In this document: in pieces, positions 1-9,159 of the stretch
Layout of the letters: every line of letters starts with the position of its first letter
How positions within the stretch are numbered: the first letter of the stretch is position 1
Origin: Ardenticatena maritima
Lineage (GTDB): Bacteria > Chloroflexota > Anaerolineae > Ardenticatenales > Ardenticatenaceae
Length of the DNA: 64,000 bases
Assembly (NCBI RefSeq): GCF_001306175.1
Contig: NZ_LGKN01000003.1
Location: forward strand, 620,001 to 684,000
Direction of reading: 5' to 3'
Program-made: the position numbers and the translations under genes
The notes under the pieces: model-generated
What the model was told of the DNA's origin: nothing
The model's database searches: none
What the model saw: the letters and a program-made list of their open reading frames with translations, nothing else

Positions 1-1579
1 TCATCGTGGCAATCGTCAGCGTGTTGGCGTCATCAGCGGGAGCGGGGTTGTCGGCGGGGTCGTAGGATGTATCGTTACCGGCGGTAGCAACCACGCAGGC
101 GGTATCGTCATCTTGCTGGATTTTGTACGTGTTGAAATTGTACGTGAGCGGACCGTACACCTTCTGCCCGGCGGCGGGGTTGTACACGATCGTATCGAAC
201 GTTTTGATGTAGCCCAGCCCATCAACCCCACACCGCGCAGCACTGACCCCGTCACCATCCACGATGATGCGATGCCCAAAAGGCGGCGCGTCATGGTGCA
301 GGCGGTCAGCACCTGTCCCGCGTACCATGACCATCTCGTTGTACTGGTTGACGGGCGCAATCACCGTTGCGTCTGTGCTCACCTGGACGAGCATGCCTTC
401 ACGGGCTTCATTGTAAGCGGCGGCAAGCGCATCATCCGCGGGCGGGTCGTATTCTTCCACCGGTGGCAAGCCATAATTGGCTTGAATGGTGGTGACGGTA
501 CAACCTGTGCGACAGTCAAGTTCTGTCAGCGTCTCATCCCAGCGGAAGGATGCCGGTCCCTGGTATTCGACAACGGTTGCGCCGTCCAGTTCCACCAAAT
601 CCCCCACGCTGATGGTCTTCACAGATGTGCTGGTATAGACCCAAATACCATCAGACGTGTTGGCGTCGCAATCGGGTTCATGTGCCTGAATGAAAAAGCC
701 GCGCGGCTCACTGGGACCACCCGTGCCACTCTGAAAATCGGCTGTGACGATTCCGCGCACATTGCTGAGCGTTTGTCCCACCAGCGGCGAGGTGTTTCCA
801 CTCCCTTGAATTTCCCAGATAGCGGTGTAGGTTGATGTTTTGCCGCACCCTGGGGCGGGTGTGGGAGTGGCTTGCGGAGTGGCGGTGGGGGTTGGCGTCG
901 CCGTGGGAAGCGGTGTTGGCGTGGCGTTGCCTGTGGTCACAACACTGCCAGGGTTGGGGGTCGCCTGGTCGAGCCAATCGGCGGCGCTGTCGGTGTCGTT
1001 ATCGGCGGGGTTGCGTTCCAACGAATGCCCATCGGGGACATCAGGCGCAGCGGGGTTGAACGCAAATGTGGACGAGCCCCACGAGACCGCATCAACCAGC
1101 GCATCGTTGCCATCCAGCAACAGCACCTCATCACCGGAGTTGGAAAGGGCGACACTGCCGCTTGCCCATGCGCTGTATTTTGTCATGTTGGGAACGGTGG
1201 CATCGCTCTCCACAAACTCGAGGTCGGGTTTGGTGCCAAAGAGCGCGAAATAGTCGGCGGCTTTGTTGGCAATCACAACAACTTGCCCCGGCGCCATGGT
1301 GAACCCAGATGGGAAAATGTACATACCTTCGCCGCCACCGAATGTTTCTTCGTCGCCCAGTTTGTAGGCGCTCAAATCAAGCGTCGTTCCCCCAAGATTG
1401 TAGAGTTCAATCCACTCGCTGCCTGGTTCGGCCCCCGAGGGGTCATACTGGACTTCGCTGATGACGATGGTGCTGGAAGCGGCTTGTGTGAAAGGTGTGG
1501 AGAATGTGAGTAGAGAAAATAGCCAGAGTACGCTGAACAATATCAGCATCTGTTTGAAAAAAGGAAGTGATTTCATCAT
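1..1579 (-). CDS. Secreted lamin-tail-domain protein, ExeM/NucH-like extracellular nuclease (3' end outside window)
   Basis: The frame is open from an ATG at 1579 (or the adjacent ATG at 1576, better spaced from GAGAGGG) to the window edge, 526 codons with no stop. Residues 1-34 form a signal peptide (KQMLILFSVLWLFSLL, then an AxA-like end). Residues about 36-205 read as a lamin-tail domain: VISEVQYDPSG, GSEWIELYN, L.LSAYKLGD, APGQVVVIAN, WGSSTFAFNP. A Thr-Pro-rich linker follows (about residues 215-245). Next comes an OB-fold-like stretch (VRGIVTADFQ, VGDLVELDG). The last residues, DDANTLTIATM, match the position where the EEP nuclease domain normally begins in ExeM/NucH proteins. The lamin-tail call is seen in the sequence; nuclease activity is inferred because the catalytic domain is outside the window. 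It is probably exported and may degrade extracellular DNA. Confidence 0.75.
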   Translation of the reverse strand, partial: MMKSLPFFKQMLILFSVLWLFSLLTFSTPFTQAASSTIVISEVQYDPSGAEPGSEWIELYNLGGTTLDLSAYKLGDEETFGGGEGMYIFPSGFTMAPGQVVVIANKAADYFALFGTKPDLEFVESDATVPNMTKYSAWASGSVALSNSGDEVLLLDGNDALVDAVSWGSSTFAFNPAAPDVPDGHSLERNPADNDTDSAADWLDQATPNPGSVVTTGNATPTPLPTATPTPTATPQATPTPAPGCGKTSTYTAIWEIQGSGNTSPLVGQTLSNVRGIVTADFQSGTGGPSEPRGFFIQAHEPDCDANTSDGIWVYTSTSVKTISVGDLVELDGATVVEYQGPASFRWDETLTELDCRTGCTVTTIQANYGLPPVEEYDPPADDALAAAYNEAREGMLVQVSTDATVIAPVNQYNEMVMVRGTGADRLHHDAPPFGHRIIVDGDGVSAARCGVDGLGYIKTFDTIVYNPAAGQKVYGPLTYNFNTYKIQQDDDTACVVATAGNDTSYDPADNPAPADDANTLTIATM

Positions 1580-2241
1580 TCACCCTCTCTTGTGTGTGAT
1601 ACATTGCCGTGCGGGGGGCATGTCTTCACGATCGAAAAGCGCAAGCGATACCGCATGACGCACCTTGCTGTGATGTTTGCGCAGAGTCTTGCCGTCATCT
1701 CTTATGCCGCCGCTGGAAAAGAAGGTGTGTGGAGGCGTCAGTGCGAAAGGAGTACGTCGGGGTGAGGAAAACCGGGAGGGCGAATGTGCGGGAATTAGTG
1801 CATCAAGAGGGGCAACAGTGATGGGATAGGGGCGGGTAATGAAAGTAGGCCGATAGGTGGAAGGAGGACAACTCGGAGGAGCGGGTAAAGGCGCGGCTCG
1901 AAAGTGCCTCGGCGCGTTCCTTGTACGTGGAGGTGCGCCAAAACAAGGATGCGTCCATATGTCAGGATGGTTCCACACCCCATTCGTTGGATGTGCGGAA
2001 CAAAGCATGCCATGCAAATGGCGCAAGTTTGGTATCTCCATGACACCGTCCGTCTCTGCGTATGGTTGTCGGGGGGAAATTTGGGCTTGCAACAAAGATG
2101 TATCACAGATTGAGAGAAGGGCAAGTTGGTGGTCGTGTCTCAATGCTTTGCCTCATTGGGGCTGTATGCTATCATCGCCTGCGATTTTGCGCCGCCTGCT
2201 CTTGTCAGACGGCGCATTGCTATGAAGGGGGAAAGAAGCCA
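1580..2241. other. 662-bp intergenic gap, no convincing gene
   Basis: This lies between the divergently oriented nuclease-like gene and the first glycosyltransferase. Several overlapping open frames exist, but none has a plausible ribosome site or a recognisable protein. The composition looks less regular than in the flanking genes. The only structure I could support is the stem-loop at 2189-2215. Confidence 0.5.
2189..2215 (+). promoter_or_regulatory. Stem-loop in the 5' leader of the glycosyltransferase operon
   Basis: GCGCCGCCTG and CAGACGGCGC pair as 6 + 3 bp around one C/A mismatch, with a 7-nt loop. The structure ends 26 bases before the ATG at 2242. No U-tract follows, so it is more likely an mRNA leader structure than a terminator. 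Its function is unknown. Confidence 0.35.
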
Positions 2242-4806
2242 ATGAAACGCGGAACTCTGGCGGGCATTGTTGCCGCTCTTCTGCTTGTCTCATACGCCAT
2301 CATCTTTGCGCCGCTCCCGCTGGCGTTGAAATCGTTGGCGGTGCTGGTCGTGACGGCGTATGTCCCCGGCGCTTTGCTGGTGGAGTGGCTGATTGGCGGG
2401 GGAGACAATCGCCCCGACTGGTGGGAACGCACACTCTACAGCATCGCCGCGGGCTACGGTATCGCAGTTGTGCTCACACTTTTGCTTTCGTATCTTCCCG
2501 GCGGCTTGCAAGCCTGGCAGATGATCGCCGCCTACACCACGCTGACCCTGCTTCTTCTGGCTGCCATCTGGCGGCGCGAACGCCTCTTTGCCGCCCCGGA
2601 TATGTCCCCAAATTGGGCGCCGCTCTGGCAGGCAGCCGACCGCCGCTGGGTGCTGGCTGGCATGGCGACGCTCTTCCTCGTGGGGGCGTTCTTCCGCATT
2701 CCCAACCTGGGCTATTCCGAGTTTCAGGGGGATGAAGCACGGGCGGCTTTGCGCGCCGCCGGCGTCTTGCAAGGGTACGAAGAAGTCCTGCTCATCCACA
2801 AGAAGGGACCGACCGAAATCGTGCTCCCGACGAACGTGTACGCTTTGAGCGGGCATTTGAACGAAGCCGCCGCCCGTTTGCCCTTCTCACTGGCGAACCT
2901 GGCCGGCTTGTTTGCGCTCTTCCTGCTGGGATGGCGGCTGTTCGGTCCCATCACCGGCTGGACGGCGGCGATGTTGCTCGCGCTGGATGGCTACTTCATC
3001 GGGTTCTCGCGCATTGTGCAATACCAGAGCGTGGTTTTCCTCACAACCGTGCTCACTGTGCTCATCATGTACCGCACCACGCGCATCGCCGCCGAGCGTG
3101 CGCGGTATTGGCTGCTGGCGGCGTTGATTCTCGCCACCGGCTTGCTCTCGCACTATGAAGCCGTGATGGCGGCGTTGCCTTCGCTGCTCTTTGTGGGTGT
3201 CTTGCTCTGGCAACGCGAGCCGCTGCTGAACATTGTGCGCCAACTGGTGCCCGCCCTGCTGGCGGGCGCGATAGTGCTGGCGCTTTTCTACGTGCCTTTC
3301 GTTCTGCACCCCAACTTTGCCGCCACCTACACCTACCTGACCGAGCGACGTATCGGCGGCGAATTCCCCTACAACAATCTGGCGGATTTCTTCCTGCGCA
3401 CCACCGTGTACAGCACCACCTACTACGTCGTGCTCATGATTGGGCTGGCAGTGATCGGGCTGGTGCTGGCGTATTGGCGGGGCTTGGGGCGCAAAGCGCT
3501 GTTGCCCTCGCTGCTGCTCGTGGCGGGCATGGCAGTGAGCAGCGTCAACCCCACCTGGCTGACGGTGGGCGGGCGCGACTATACCGTGCTCTTCTTCGCC
3601 GGGGCGTTTGTGCTGGCGTGGCTCATGCCGCGCATGCGGTGCGAAGAACGCATTTTGTGGATTTGGTTCGGCGCGGCGATGATTCTGGCCATTTTCCTGA
3701 CCGAAAAGCCGCGCTCGCACGTTTACATTTTCTTCATGCCCTGGGCACTGCTGAACGGCTTTGTGCTGGAACGCGCGTTTCACGCCGTGCGCGCCCGCTG
3801 GGGGACGCAACGCGCCGCAGGCTTGGGCGTGGCGCTGGCAACGCTGGCGGTGGCGGTCTTTGGCGCGTATGCCTATTTCTACTTCATCTACAACCAAGTT
3901 GAAATTTTGCGCACATGGCACGAAAACCGCCCCCCCGGCTTCTGGGTTGTGTACGATGAGCCGGACGATAAGGCGCTGTTTGGTTTTCCCCTGCGCAATG
4001 GCTGGAAAGTTGTCGGGACGCTCTATGCGCAAGGGGTGTTGAACGATATTTACGAAACCAACGAGAAGGAAGCCTGGGTGCCCGACTGGTACACACGCGG
4101 GCAAGAGCGTTGTTTGCGCGACCACACGGTTTTCTTCTTCATTGATAACCTCGAACCAGAGGGAGATGAAGAGCGGCGGCTGTTGCACGAAAAATTGCAA
4201 ACCGAATATCAGTTGTTCGGGACGGTCATCATCAACGATCAGCCGCGCATGGAAATTTATCGCAAGAGCGAGACGCCCATCGAGCCGCAAACGTTCTATG
4301 TGGAAGACGTGGAAGCCTTTTTCGATAACACGCTCTCCGCGCCCGATTTTCCGCTGGACGATCCCACCATCTTGCCCGTCATTGACCACCCGCTCAACCT
4401 GCGGCTGGGCGACAGCATTTGGCTGAAAGGGTTTAGCATTGACCGCACAACCGCCAAACCGGGCGACATTCTCAACCTGACGCTCTACTGGGTCACGACC
4501 GAAAACCTATTTGAGCACTTCACGGTCTTCAATCAGGTGATTGACTTTGAAGGCGGCAAGATGATTGGGCAGCGCGACGGCGAGCCCGGATGCGACAAAT
4601 TCCCCACCAGCAAATGGAAGCCCAATGAGATGGTGGTTGACCGCTATCGCATTCCGATTTTCCCCGATGCGCAACCGGGCACCTATCCGCTCATCACGGG
4701 CATGTACCAGCGCGAGCAAGGCTATCGCCTGGACTTCTTCACCGAAGATGGGCAGCCATTGGGGAATTACTACCAACTGACCACGATTACGGTTGAAGCG
4801 CCATGA
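2242..4806 (+). CDS. Membrane glycosyltransferase, GT39/ArnT-like (PMT family)
   Basis: 854 aa. The ATG at 2242 is chosen because GGGGGAAAGAAGCCA precedes it; the frame remains open further upstream, but that stretch is not protein-like. The N-terminal 500 or so residues are a run of hydrophobic segments. An acidic pair sits in the first large outer loop (GDEARA, D164 E165), the usual place for the catalytic Asp of polyprenyl-phosphate-dependent GT-C transferases. After the last helix comes a soluble tail with a beta-rich module (WLKGFSIDRTTAKPGDIL ... DAQPGTYPLITGMY). It probably transfers a sugar from a lipid-phosphate donor at the outer face of the membrane; the acceptor is unknown. Its stop overlaps the next start as ATGA, so the three genes 2242-9115 form one operon. 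Confidence 0.8.
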   Translation: MKRGTLAGIVAALLLVSYAIIFAPLPLALKSLAVLVVTAYVPGALLVEWLIGGGDNRPDWWERTLYSIAAGYGIAVVLTLLLSYLPGGLQAWQMIAAYTTLTLLLLAAIWRRERLFAAPDMSPNWAPLWQAADRRWVLAGMATLFLVGAFFRIPNLGYSEFQGDEARAALRAAGVLQGYEEVLLIHKKGPTEIVLPTNVYALSGHLNEAAARLPFSLANLAGLFALFLLGWRLFGPITGWTAAMLLALDGYFIGFSRIVQYQSVVFLTTVLTVLIMYRTTRIAAERARYWLLAALILATGLLSHYEAVMAALPSLLFVGVLLWQREPLLNIVRQLVPALLAGAIVLALFYVPFVLHPNFAATYTYLTERRIGGEFPYNNLADFFLRTTVYSTTYYVVLMIGLAVIGLVLAYWRGLGRKALLPSLLLVAGMAVSSVNPTWLTVGGRDYTVLFFAGAFVLAWLMPRMRCEERILWIWFGAAMILAIFLTEKPRSHVYIFFMPWALLNGFVLERAFHAVRARWGTQRAAGLGVALATLAVAVFGAYAYFYFIYNQVEILRTWHENRPPGFWVVYDEPDDKALFGFPLRNGWKVVGTLYAQGVLNDIYETNEKEAWVPDWYTRGQERCLRDHTVFFFIDNLEPEGDEERRLLHEKLQTEYQLFGTVIINDQPRMEIYRKSETPIEPQTFYVEDVEAFFDNTLSAPDFPLDDPTILPVIDHPLNLRLGDSIWLKGFSIDRTTAKPGDILNLTLYWVTTENLFEHFTVFNQVIDFEGGKMIGQRDGEPGCDKFPTSKWKPNEMVVDRYRIPIFPDAQPGTYPLITGMYQREQGYRLDFFTEDGQPLGNYYQLTTITVEAP

Positions 4807-7322
4807 ACCTGCAACGCCGCACCCTTTGGATGACTCTGGCGCTCTGCGTGCTCATCCTGTTGCCGCGCTTGCCGCGGCTTGGGCAGTTTGTGACGCCCGA
4901 TGAGCGCAAGTGGCTGGCGCGTTCGGCGAATTTTTACTACGCCATCACGCACGCCGACTTTGCCCAAACCTTCCAACGCGAACATCCCGGCGTCACGGTG
5001 ATGTGGGCGGGGACCTTGGGCTTTCTCACACGCTACCCTGCGTATGCGCACGACGCGCCGGGCTATTTTGGGTGGAAGTATGAGGAAATCGAGCCCTTCC
5101 TGCGCGAACAGGGCTATCAGCCGCTGGACATGCTGGTGGCGGGGCGCTTGTTCGTGGTGCTCTTTATCACGGCGGCGCTCGTGGGGGCGTTCTTCTTCCT
5201 GCGCCGCGTGCTGGGGGATGCACCGGCGGCGCTCGCTGTGGCGCTGGTGGCGCTTTCACCCTTCCACGTCGGCTTGTCGCGGGTGCTGCACCTGGATGCG
5301 CTGCTGGCCTCTTTTGTGCTGGCGGCGCTGGCGGCGTTGCTCGCCTACGTGCTGGATGGACACCGCCGCCGCGACCTCGTCTGGGCGGGCGTCTTTGCCG
5401 GTCTGGCGTGGTTGACCAAATCGCCCGGCTTGTTCCTCATCCCAGTTGCCGGGCTGGTGGTTTTGTGGGACGCCTGGCGTGAAACCGATTCGCCACCGGC
5501 TGCCTTGCGCCGTGCGCTGGGGCGCGGCGTGGTGTGGGGGCTGGTAGGGCTGGCGGTCGTCGTGGCGTTGTGGCCTGCGCTCTGGGTCGCGCCGTTCGAG
5601 AGTGTGGCGCGTGTGCTTGGCACAGCCACCACGTACGCCGAGGAAGGGCACCTCAATCCCACCTACTTCATGGGGCGCGTGTATGAAGGCGACCCCGGTT
5701 GGCTCTTCTATCCCGTCAACTACCTCTGGCGCGAGACGCCGGTGGTCTTGCTGGGGCTGCTGCTGGCAAGCCTGTTTGCGGTGCGTCGGCAAGGCGTGTT
5801 TGCACGGGCTGAGCGACGGGCGGCTGCGGCGTGGCTCCTTCTGGCGGCGCTGGCTTTCGCGCTGTTGATGACCCTGGGCGCCAAGAAATTCGACCGCTAC
5901 TTGCTTCCCGTCTTCCCACTCATGGCGGCGCTGGCGGCATTGGGGTGGTGGTCTCTGCTTGAACCGGTTTTCACGCGCCATCCACAGCGCGCCGCAGCAC
6001 TTGTGGGCGCTTTGGTGCTGGCGCAATCCGTGGGCACCGTCGCCACATATCCGTACTATCTCAGTTATTACAACCCGCTTTTGGGCGGGGCGCGCCGCGC
6101 GCCCGATGTGATGCTGATTGGCTGGGGAGAAGGGCTGGACGCCGCCGCACGCTACCTCAACGCCAAACCGAACGCTGAGCAGATGCGCGTCACGGCGTGG
6201 TACATGGACGGACCTTTTTCGTATTACTTCGTCGGTGAACCGATGCCGCTCCGTTTCAACGCCAACGTGACCAATATCCTGCAATGGCTCAGTACCGACT
6301 ACGTGGTCACCTACGCCAACCAGTGGCAGCGCCGTCTGCCCTCGGAAGAGATGTTGACCTATTTTGAGCAACAGACGCCGGAGCATGTCGTCGTCATTGA
6401 CGGGCTGGAATATGCGCGTATCTACGATGTGCGCGATGCGCCCCCGCCGGATTATCTCGCTGTGGGGCGTCCACGTTTCACGGATTGGGGCGGCAAAATC
6501 CGCCTGATTGCCTACAAAACGCCCACGCAGGTACAACCCGGCGAGACCTTCATTGCCACGTTCTACTTGCAGAGCATTGCGCCGATTGAGCGCAACCTGA
6601 ATGTGCTGGTGCGCATTGTGGGCGCGGACGGTCGCGAACTTGTGCGCGACGAAGGATGGCCCTGGGGGTCGCCTACGTCGCAGTGGGTTGTGCGCGATGT
6701 TTGGCCGGATGGGCACGAACTCACCATTCCCGCCGATGCACCGCCGGGGGTGTACCGTATCGAATTGACCTTCTACGACCCGCAAACATTCGAGCATTTG
6801 CCGGCGGTGGATGTCAAAACAGGCGCGCCCATTGGCGATACGCTGGTGGTGGATACGCTGCAAGTGGGCACACCGCCACCCCCTACCCACGAGTTGACGC
6901 CCGCCCCGCAAGTCGGGACGCTTGCCGCGTTGCAGGGGTGGGACCTTACCGACGCCGAGGGCGCACCGTTGGAAGCATTGCCGGTTGGCGCAACGGTGCA
7001 GGTGCGCTTGCATTGGAAGGTGCTTGCGTCCACGGAAACGTCGTTCAAGGGGTTTGTACATCTCCTTGGACCGGATGGTTCGCTCCTCACCCAAGACGAC
7101 CAGGTCCCGCTGGAAGGGTTCTTGCCGACCACACTCTGGCAACCGGGGCAGGTGATTGTGGACACATACACACTCACCATCCCCGACACCGCCCCGACGG
7201 GAACGTACACCTTGCTAGCCGGGATGTACGATGAAGCCACCTTGCAACGTCTGCCGGTACAGCAAAACGGCACAACAGTGGGCGACGCCATTCAACTTGG
7301 AACAGTCGAGCGTGTACCATGA
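4803..7322 (+). CDS. Membrane glycosyltransferase, GT39/ArnT-like, with two C-terminal beta modules
   Basis: 839 aa, starting in the ATGA overlap with the previous gene. The N-terminal part has an acidic pair (VTPDERKW, D33 E34) after the first helix, then many membrane segments to about residue 420, as in the dolichyl/polyprenyl-phosphate mannosyltransferase-like family. A soluble region follows. Two beta modules of the same type then occur in tandem, about residues 555-675 (PGETFIATFYL ... DAPPGVYRIELTFYD) and 700-830 (VGATVQVRLHWK ... TAPTGTYTLLAGMYD). The repeated module is shared with neighbours and is probably extracellular. Donor and acceptor cannot be told from sequence. It is coupled to the next gene by another ATGA overlap. 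Confidence 0.8.
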   Translation: MNLQRRTLWMTLALCVLILLPRLPRLGQFVTPDERKWLARSANFYYAITHADFAQTFQREHPGVTVMWAGTLGFLTRYPAYAHDAPGYFGWKYEEIEPFLREQGYQPLDMLVAGRLFVVLFITAALVGAFFFLRRVLGDAPAALAVALVALSPFHVGLSRVLHLDALLASFVLAALAALLAYVLDGHRRRDLVWAGVFAGLAWLTKSPGLFLIPVAGLVVLWDAWRETDSPPAALRRALGRGVVWGLVGLAVVVALWPALWVAPFESVARVLGTATTYAEEGHLNPTYFMGRVYEGDPGWLFYPVNYLWRETPVVLLGLLLASLFAVRRQGVFARAERRAAAAWLLLAALAFALLMTLGAKKFDRYLLPVFPLMAALAALGWWSLLEPVFTRHPQRAAALVGALVLAQSVGTVATYPYYLSYYNPLLGGARRAPDVMLIGWGEGLDAAARYLNAKPNAEQMRVTAWYMDGPFSYYFVGEPMPLRFNANVTNILQWLSTDYVVTYANQWQRRLPSEEMLTYFEQQTPEHVVVIDGLEYARIYDVRDAPPPDYLAVGRPRFTDWGGKIRLIAYKTPTQVQPGETFIATFYLQSIAPIERNLNVLVRIVGADGRELVRDEGWPWGSPTSQWVVRDVWPDGHELTIPADAPPGVYRIELTFYDPQTFEHLPAVDVKTGAPIGDTLVVDTLQVGTPPPPTHELTPAPQVGTLAALQGWDLTDAEGAPLEALPVGATVQVRLHWKVLASTETSFKGFVHLLGPDGSLLTQDDQVPLEGFLPTTLWQPGQVIVDTYTLTIPDTAPTGTYTLLAGMYDEATLQRLPVQQNGTTVGDAIQLGTVERVP

Positions 7323-9115
7323 GCGTGAAACGTTGGTCAGCGTGGGTGTTTGCCGCGCTTGCATTCGGGAGTTTGCTGTTCTTTGTGATGTGGGCGTGGC
7401 GTTTCCATGCCGCCTACGATTGGTCATGGGATGAGACGGTCATTATTCTCACTGGGCGGGAAGTCGCGCGTGGCGTTTCACTCTACGACCCGATGTGGTG
7501 GAACTACCCCCCTTTGTTGTTTTGGGAACTCGGTGCGCTGTTCCGCCTGTTTGGAGAAGACGTAACGGTCGCGCGGGCGTTGGCTGTCGCGTGGAGTACG
7601 CTCACGCTGCTGGCGACCATCTTGCTGGCGGAACGTCTCCGCGGATGGCGTACAGCGGCATTGGCGGCGTTCTTGCTGTTGGGAACACCGATTTTCATTC
7701 GGGATAGCCGCGCCGTCCTGGCTGATATGCCTGTCGCTGCGTGCGGCTTATGGGCGCTGTGGGTCTTGATGCGTTGGCCGCACCGTCGCGAAGCCGCGCT
7801 GGTAGCCGGCGCGTTGTTGGGCGCCGCGCTCATGACCAAACCAACCGCGCTCCCCTTCGGCGTGGGGCTGGTTGTGCTGGCGTGGGGAACGCGCAATGGC
7901 CGCTGGCAACGCTTGATGACGCTGGCATTGGGCGCATTGGGTGTTGTGGGGCTTGTGCTGGTGAATGTGCCCTTGCGGGCTTTTCTTGAACAAGTGTTGC
8001 TTTTCAATGCCGGCGCAGGGGGGGATGCCAATCCCGCGGCGAATCTGCTCAAAATCTGGGCAATCGTGACAGGCGAGCACCTGTGGCGCATGCTTCTGAT
8101 TCCGGTTGCATCCGTTGGCGTGGGGGTTGCCGCGTTGGGCGCGTCAAAACAGCGTCATGCTGTGCTGGCGCTCACCGCAACGCTGGCGGCGTTTGTGCTG
8201 ATGTTCGCCCCCTACCCCGACCTGTTTTCACATCTGGTACTGGTGCTGGTGCCGTCGGCAATAGTGCTCTTTGCGCTGGGGCTCACATATCTGTTTGAGC
8301 GGCTTCCTCTTCGGCAGGCGTGGCAGGCGCCTGTGTGGGTGGGTCTGCTGATTGGCGTGGCGCTATTGGATGGCACACCTTTCTTTTGGCAGGCGTATCA
8401 GGTTGGGGATTTGGATGATAAGCGTCGCGATGCGATGGAGTATGCCGCGCGTTGGCGCGCAGAGTTGCCGCCGGGGACAACCATTGTCAGCGATGACCCC
8501 ATGTTCGTCTTTTTGAGCGGACACTCTCCACCGCCCTCGCTGGTCAACTTGTCCAAGCGGCGCTGGCTGCGCAACGGCGAAATAGACACCCAACCACTGA
8601 TAGCGCTCCTCGCGCAGGAACGCCCCGATTACGTTGTCTTCTGGACAGACCGCTTGCGAGATATGCCGGGTGTTTTGGAATGGGTGCAGTCGGCGGGCTA
8701 TGAACTGCAAGCGACGCATGCGCACGGCAAACGGCGCATTTACACGCGCGCTGAAGGCTATGTACCGCTCTCCCTTTCACTCAGCGACACGATAACCTTG
8801 CGCGGCTATGCGATTCAAGGGGATGAAACGCTGTGGGTGCGTTTGCTGGTTGAGACGGCGAAACCGTGGCAGGCTGGAACAGGGATGGTGGTACGCCTGG
8901 AAGCGGATGGTGTGAGGCATGCAGAAACCGAGATTCTCATCACCCCGCCGGGCGATGTCTTGCCGGGGGATGCTTTTCCGGTTTTTGTCGCCTTGGAGCA
9001 TGTGGGCGATGTAGACCTTGCAAAGGCCTGGTTGCGTGTTCAACTCGTCTCGTCAGAGGGGCGCGCCTTGCAATCGTTCACCGTGCCCTTGGCGTTTGCC
9101 GATGAGGCTTCATAA
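7319..9115 (+). CDS. Membrane glycosyltransferase, GT39/ArnT-like
   Basis: 598 aa. It starts in the ATGA overlap with the preceding gene and has no strong ribosome site of its own, which suggests translational coupling. D38 E39 (YDWSWDETV) lies just after the first membrane helix. WWNYPPLLFW and the long run of helices fit the PMT_2/GT83 fold. The C-terminal 130 residues are soluble and beta-rich (LSDTITLRGYAIQGDETLWVR), resembling half of the module seen in the two genes upstream. It is the last gene of the operon. Three related enzymes in a row suggest successive sugar additions to one glycan or lipid, but this is inference. Confidence 0.78.
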   Translation: MSVKRWSAWVFAALAFGSLLFFVMWAWRFHAAYDWSWDETVIILTGREVARGVSLYDPMWWNYPPLLFWELGALFRLFGEDVTVARALAVAWSTLTLLATILLAERLRGWRTAALAAFLLLGTPIFIRDSRAVLADMPVAACGLWALWVLMRWPHRREAALVAGALLGAALMTKPTALPFGVGLVVLAWGTRNGRWQRLMTLALGALGVVGLVLVNVPLRAFLEQVLLFNAGAGGDANPAANLLKIWAIVTGEHLWRMLLIPVASVGVGVAALGASKQRHAVLALTATLAAFVLMFAPYPDLFSHLVLVLVPSAIVLFALGLTYLFERLPLRQAWQAPVWVGLLIGVALLDGTPFFWQAYQVGDLDDKRRDAMEYAARWRAELPPGTTIVSDDPMFVFLSGHSPPPSLVNLSKRRWLRNGEIDTQPLIALLAQERPDYVVFWTDRLRDMPGVLEWVQSAGYELQATHAHGKRRIYTRAEGYVPLSLSLSDTITLRGYAIQGDETLWVRLLVETAKPWQAGTGMVVRLEADGVRHAETEILITPPGDVLPGDAFPVFVALEHVGDVDLAKAWLRVQLVSSEGRALQSFTVPLAFADEAS

Positions 9116-9159
9116 TATCTTCGATTGCGCAACCGTGAATGATGCTGAGAAAGCAGACG

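Noticed and set aside
1580-2143. 187-codon minus-strand frame in the first intergenic gap
   Set aside because: It has no ribosome site, a Pro/His/Arg-rich sequence without domains, and overlaps several equally open frames.
2887-7142. Long minus-strand open frames (about 500 and 630 codons) opposite the glycosyltransferase genes
   Set aside because: They lie antisense to genes with clear membrane-protein sequence. Their translations are Arg/Gln/His-rich without domains, as expected from the GC-rich third positions of the sense genes.
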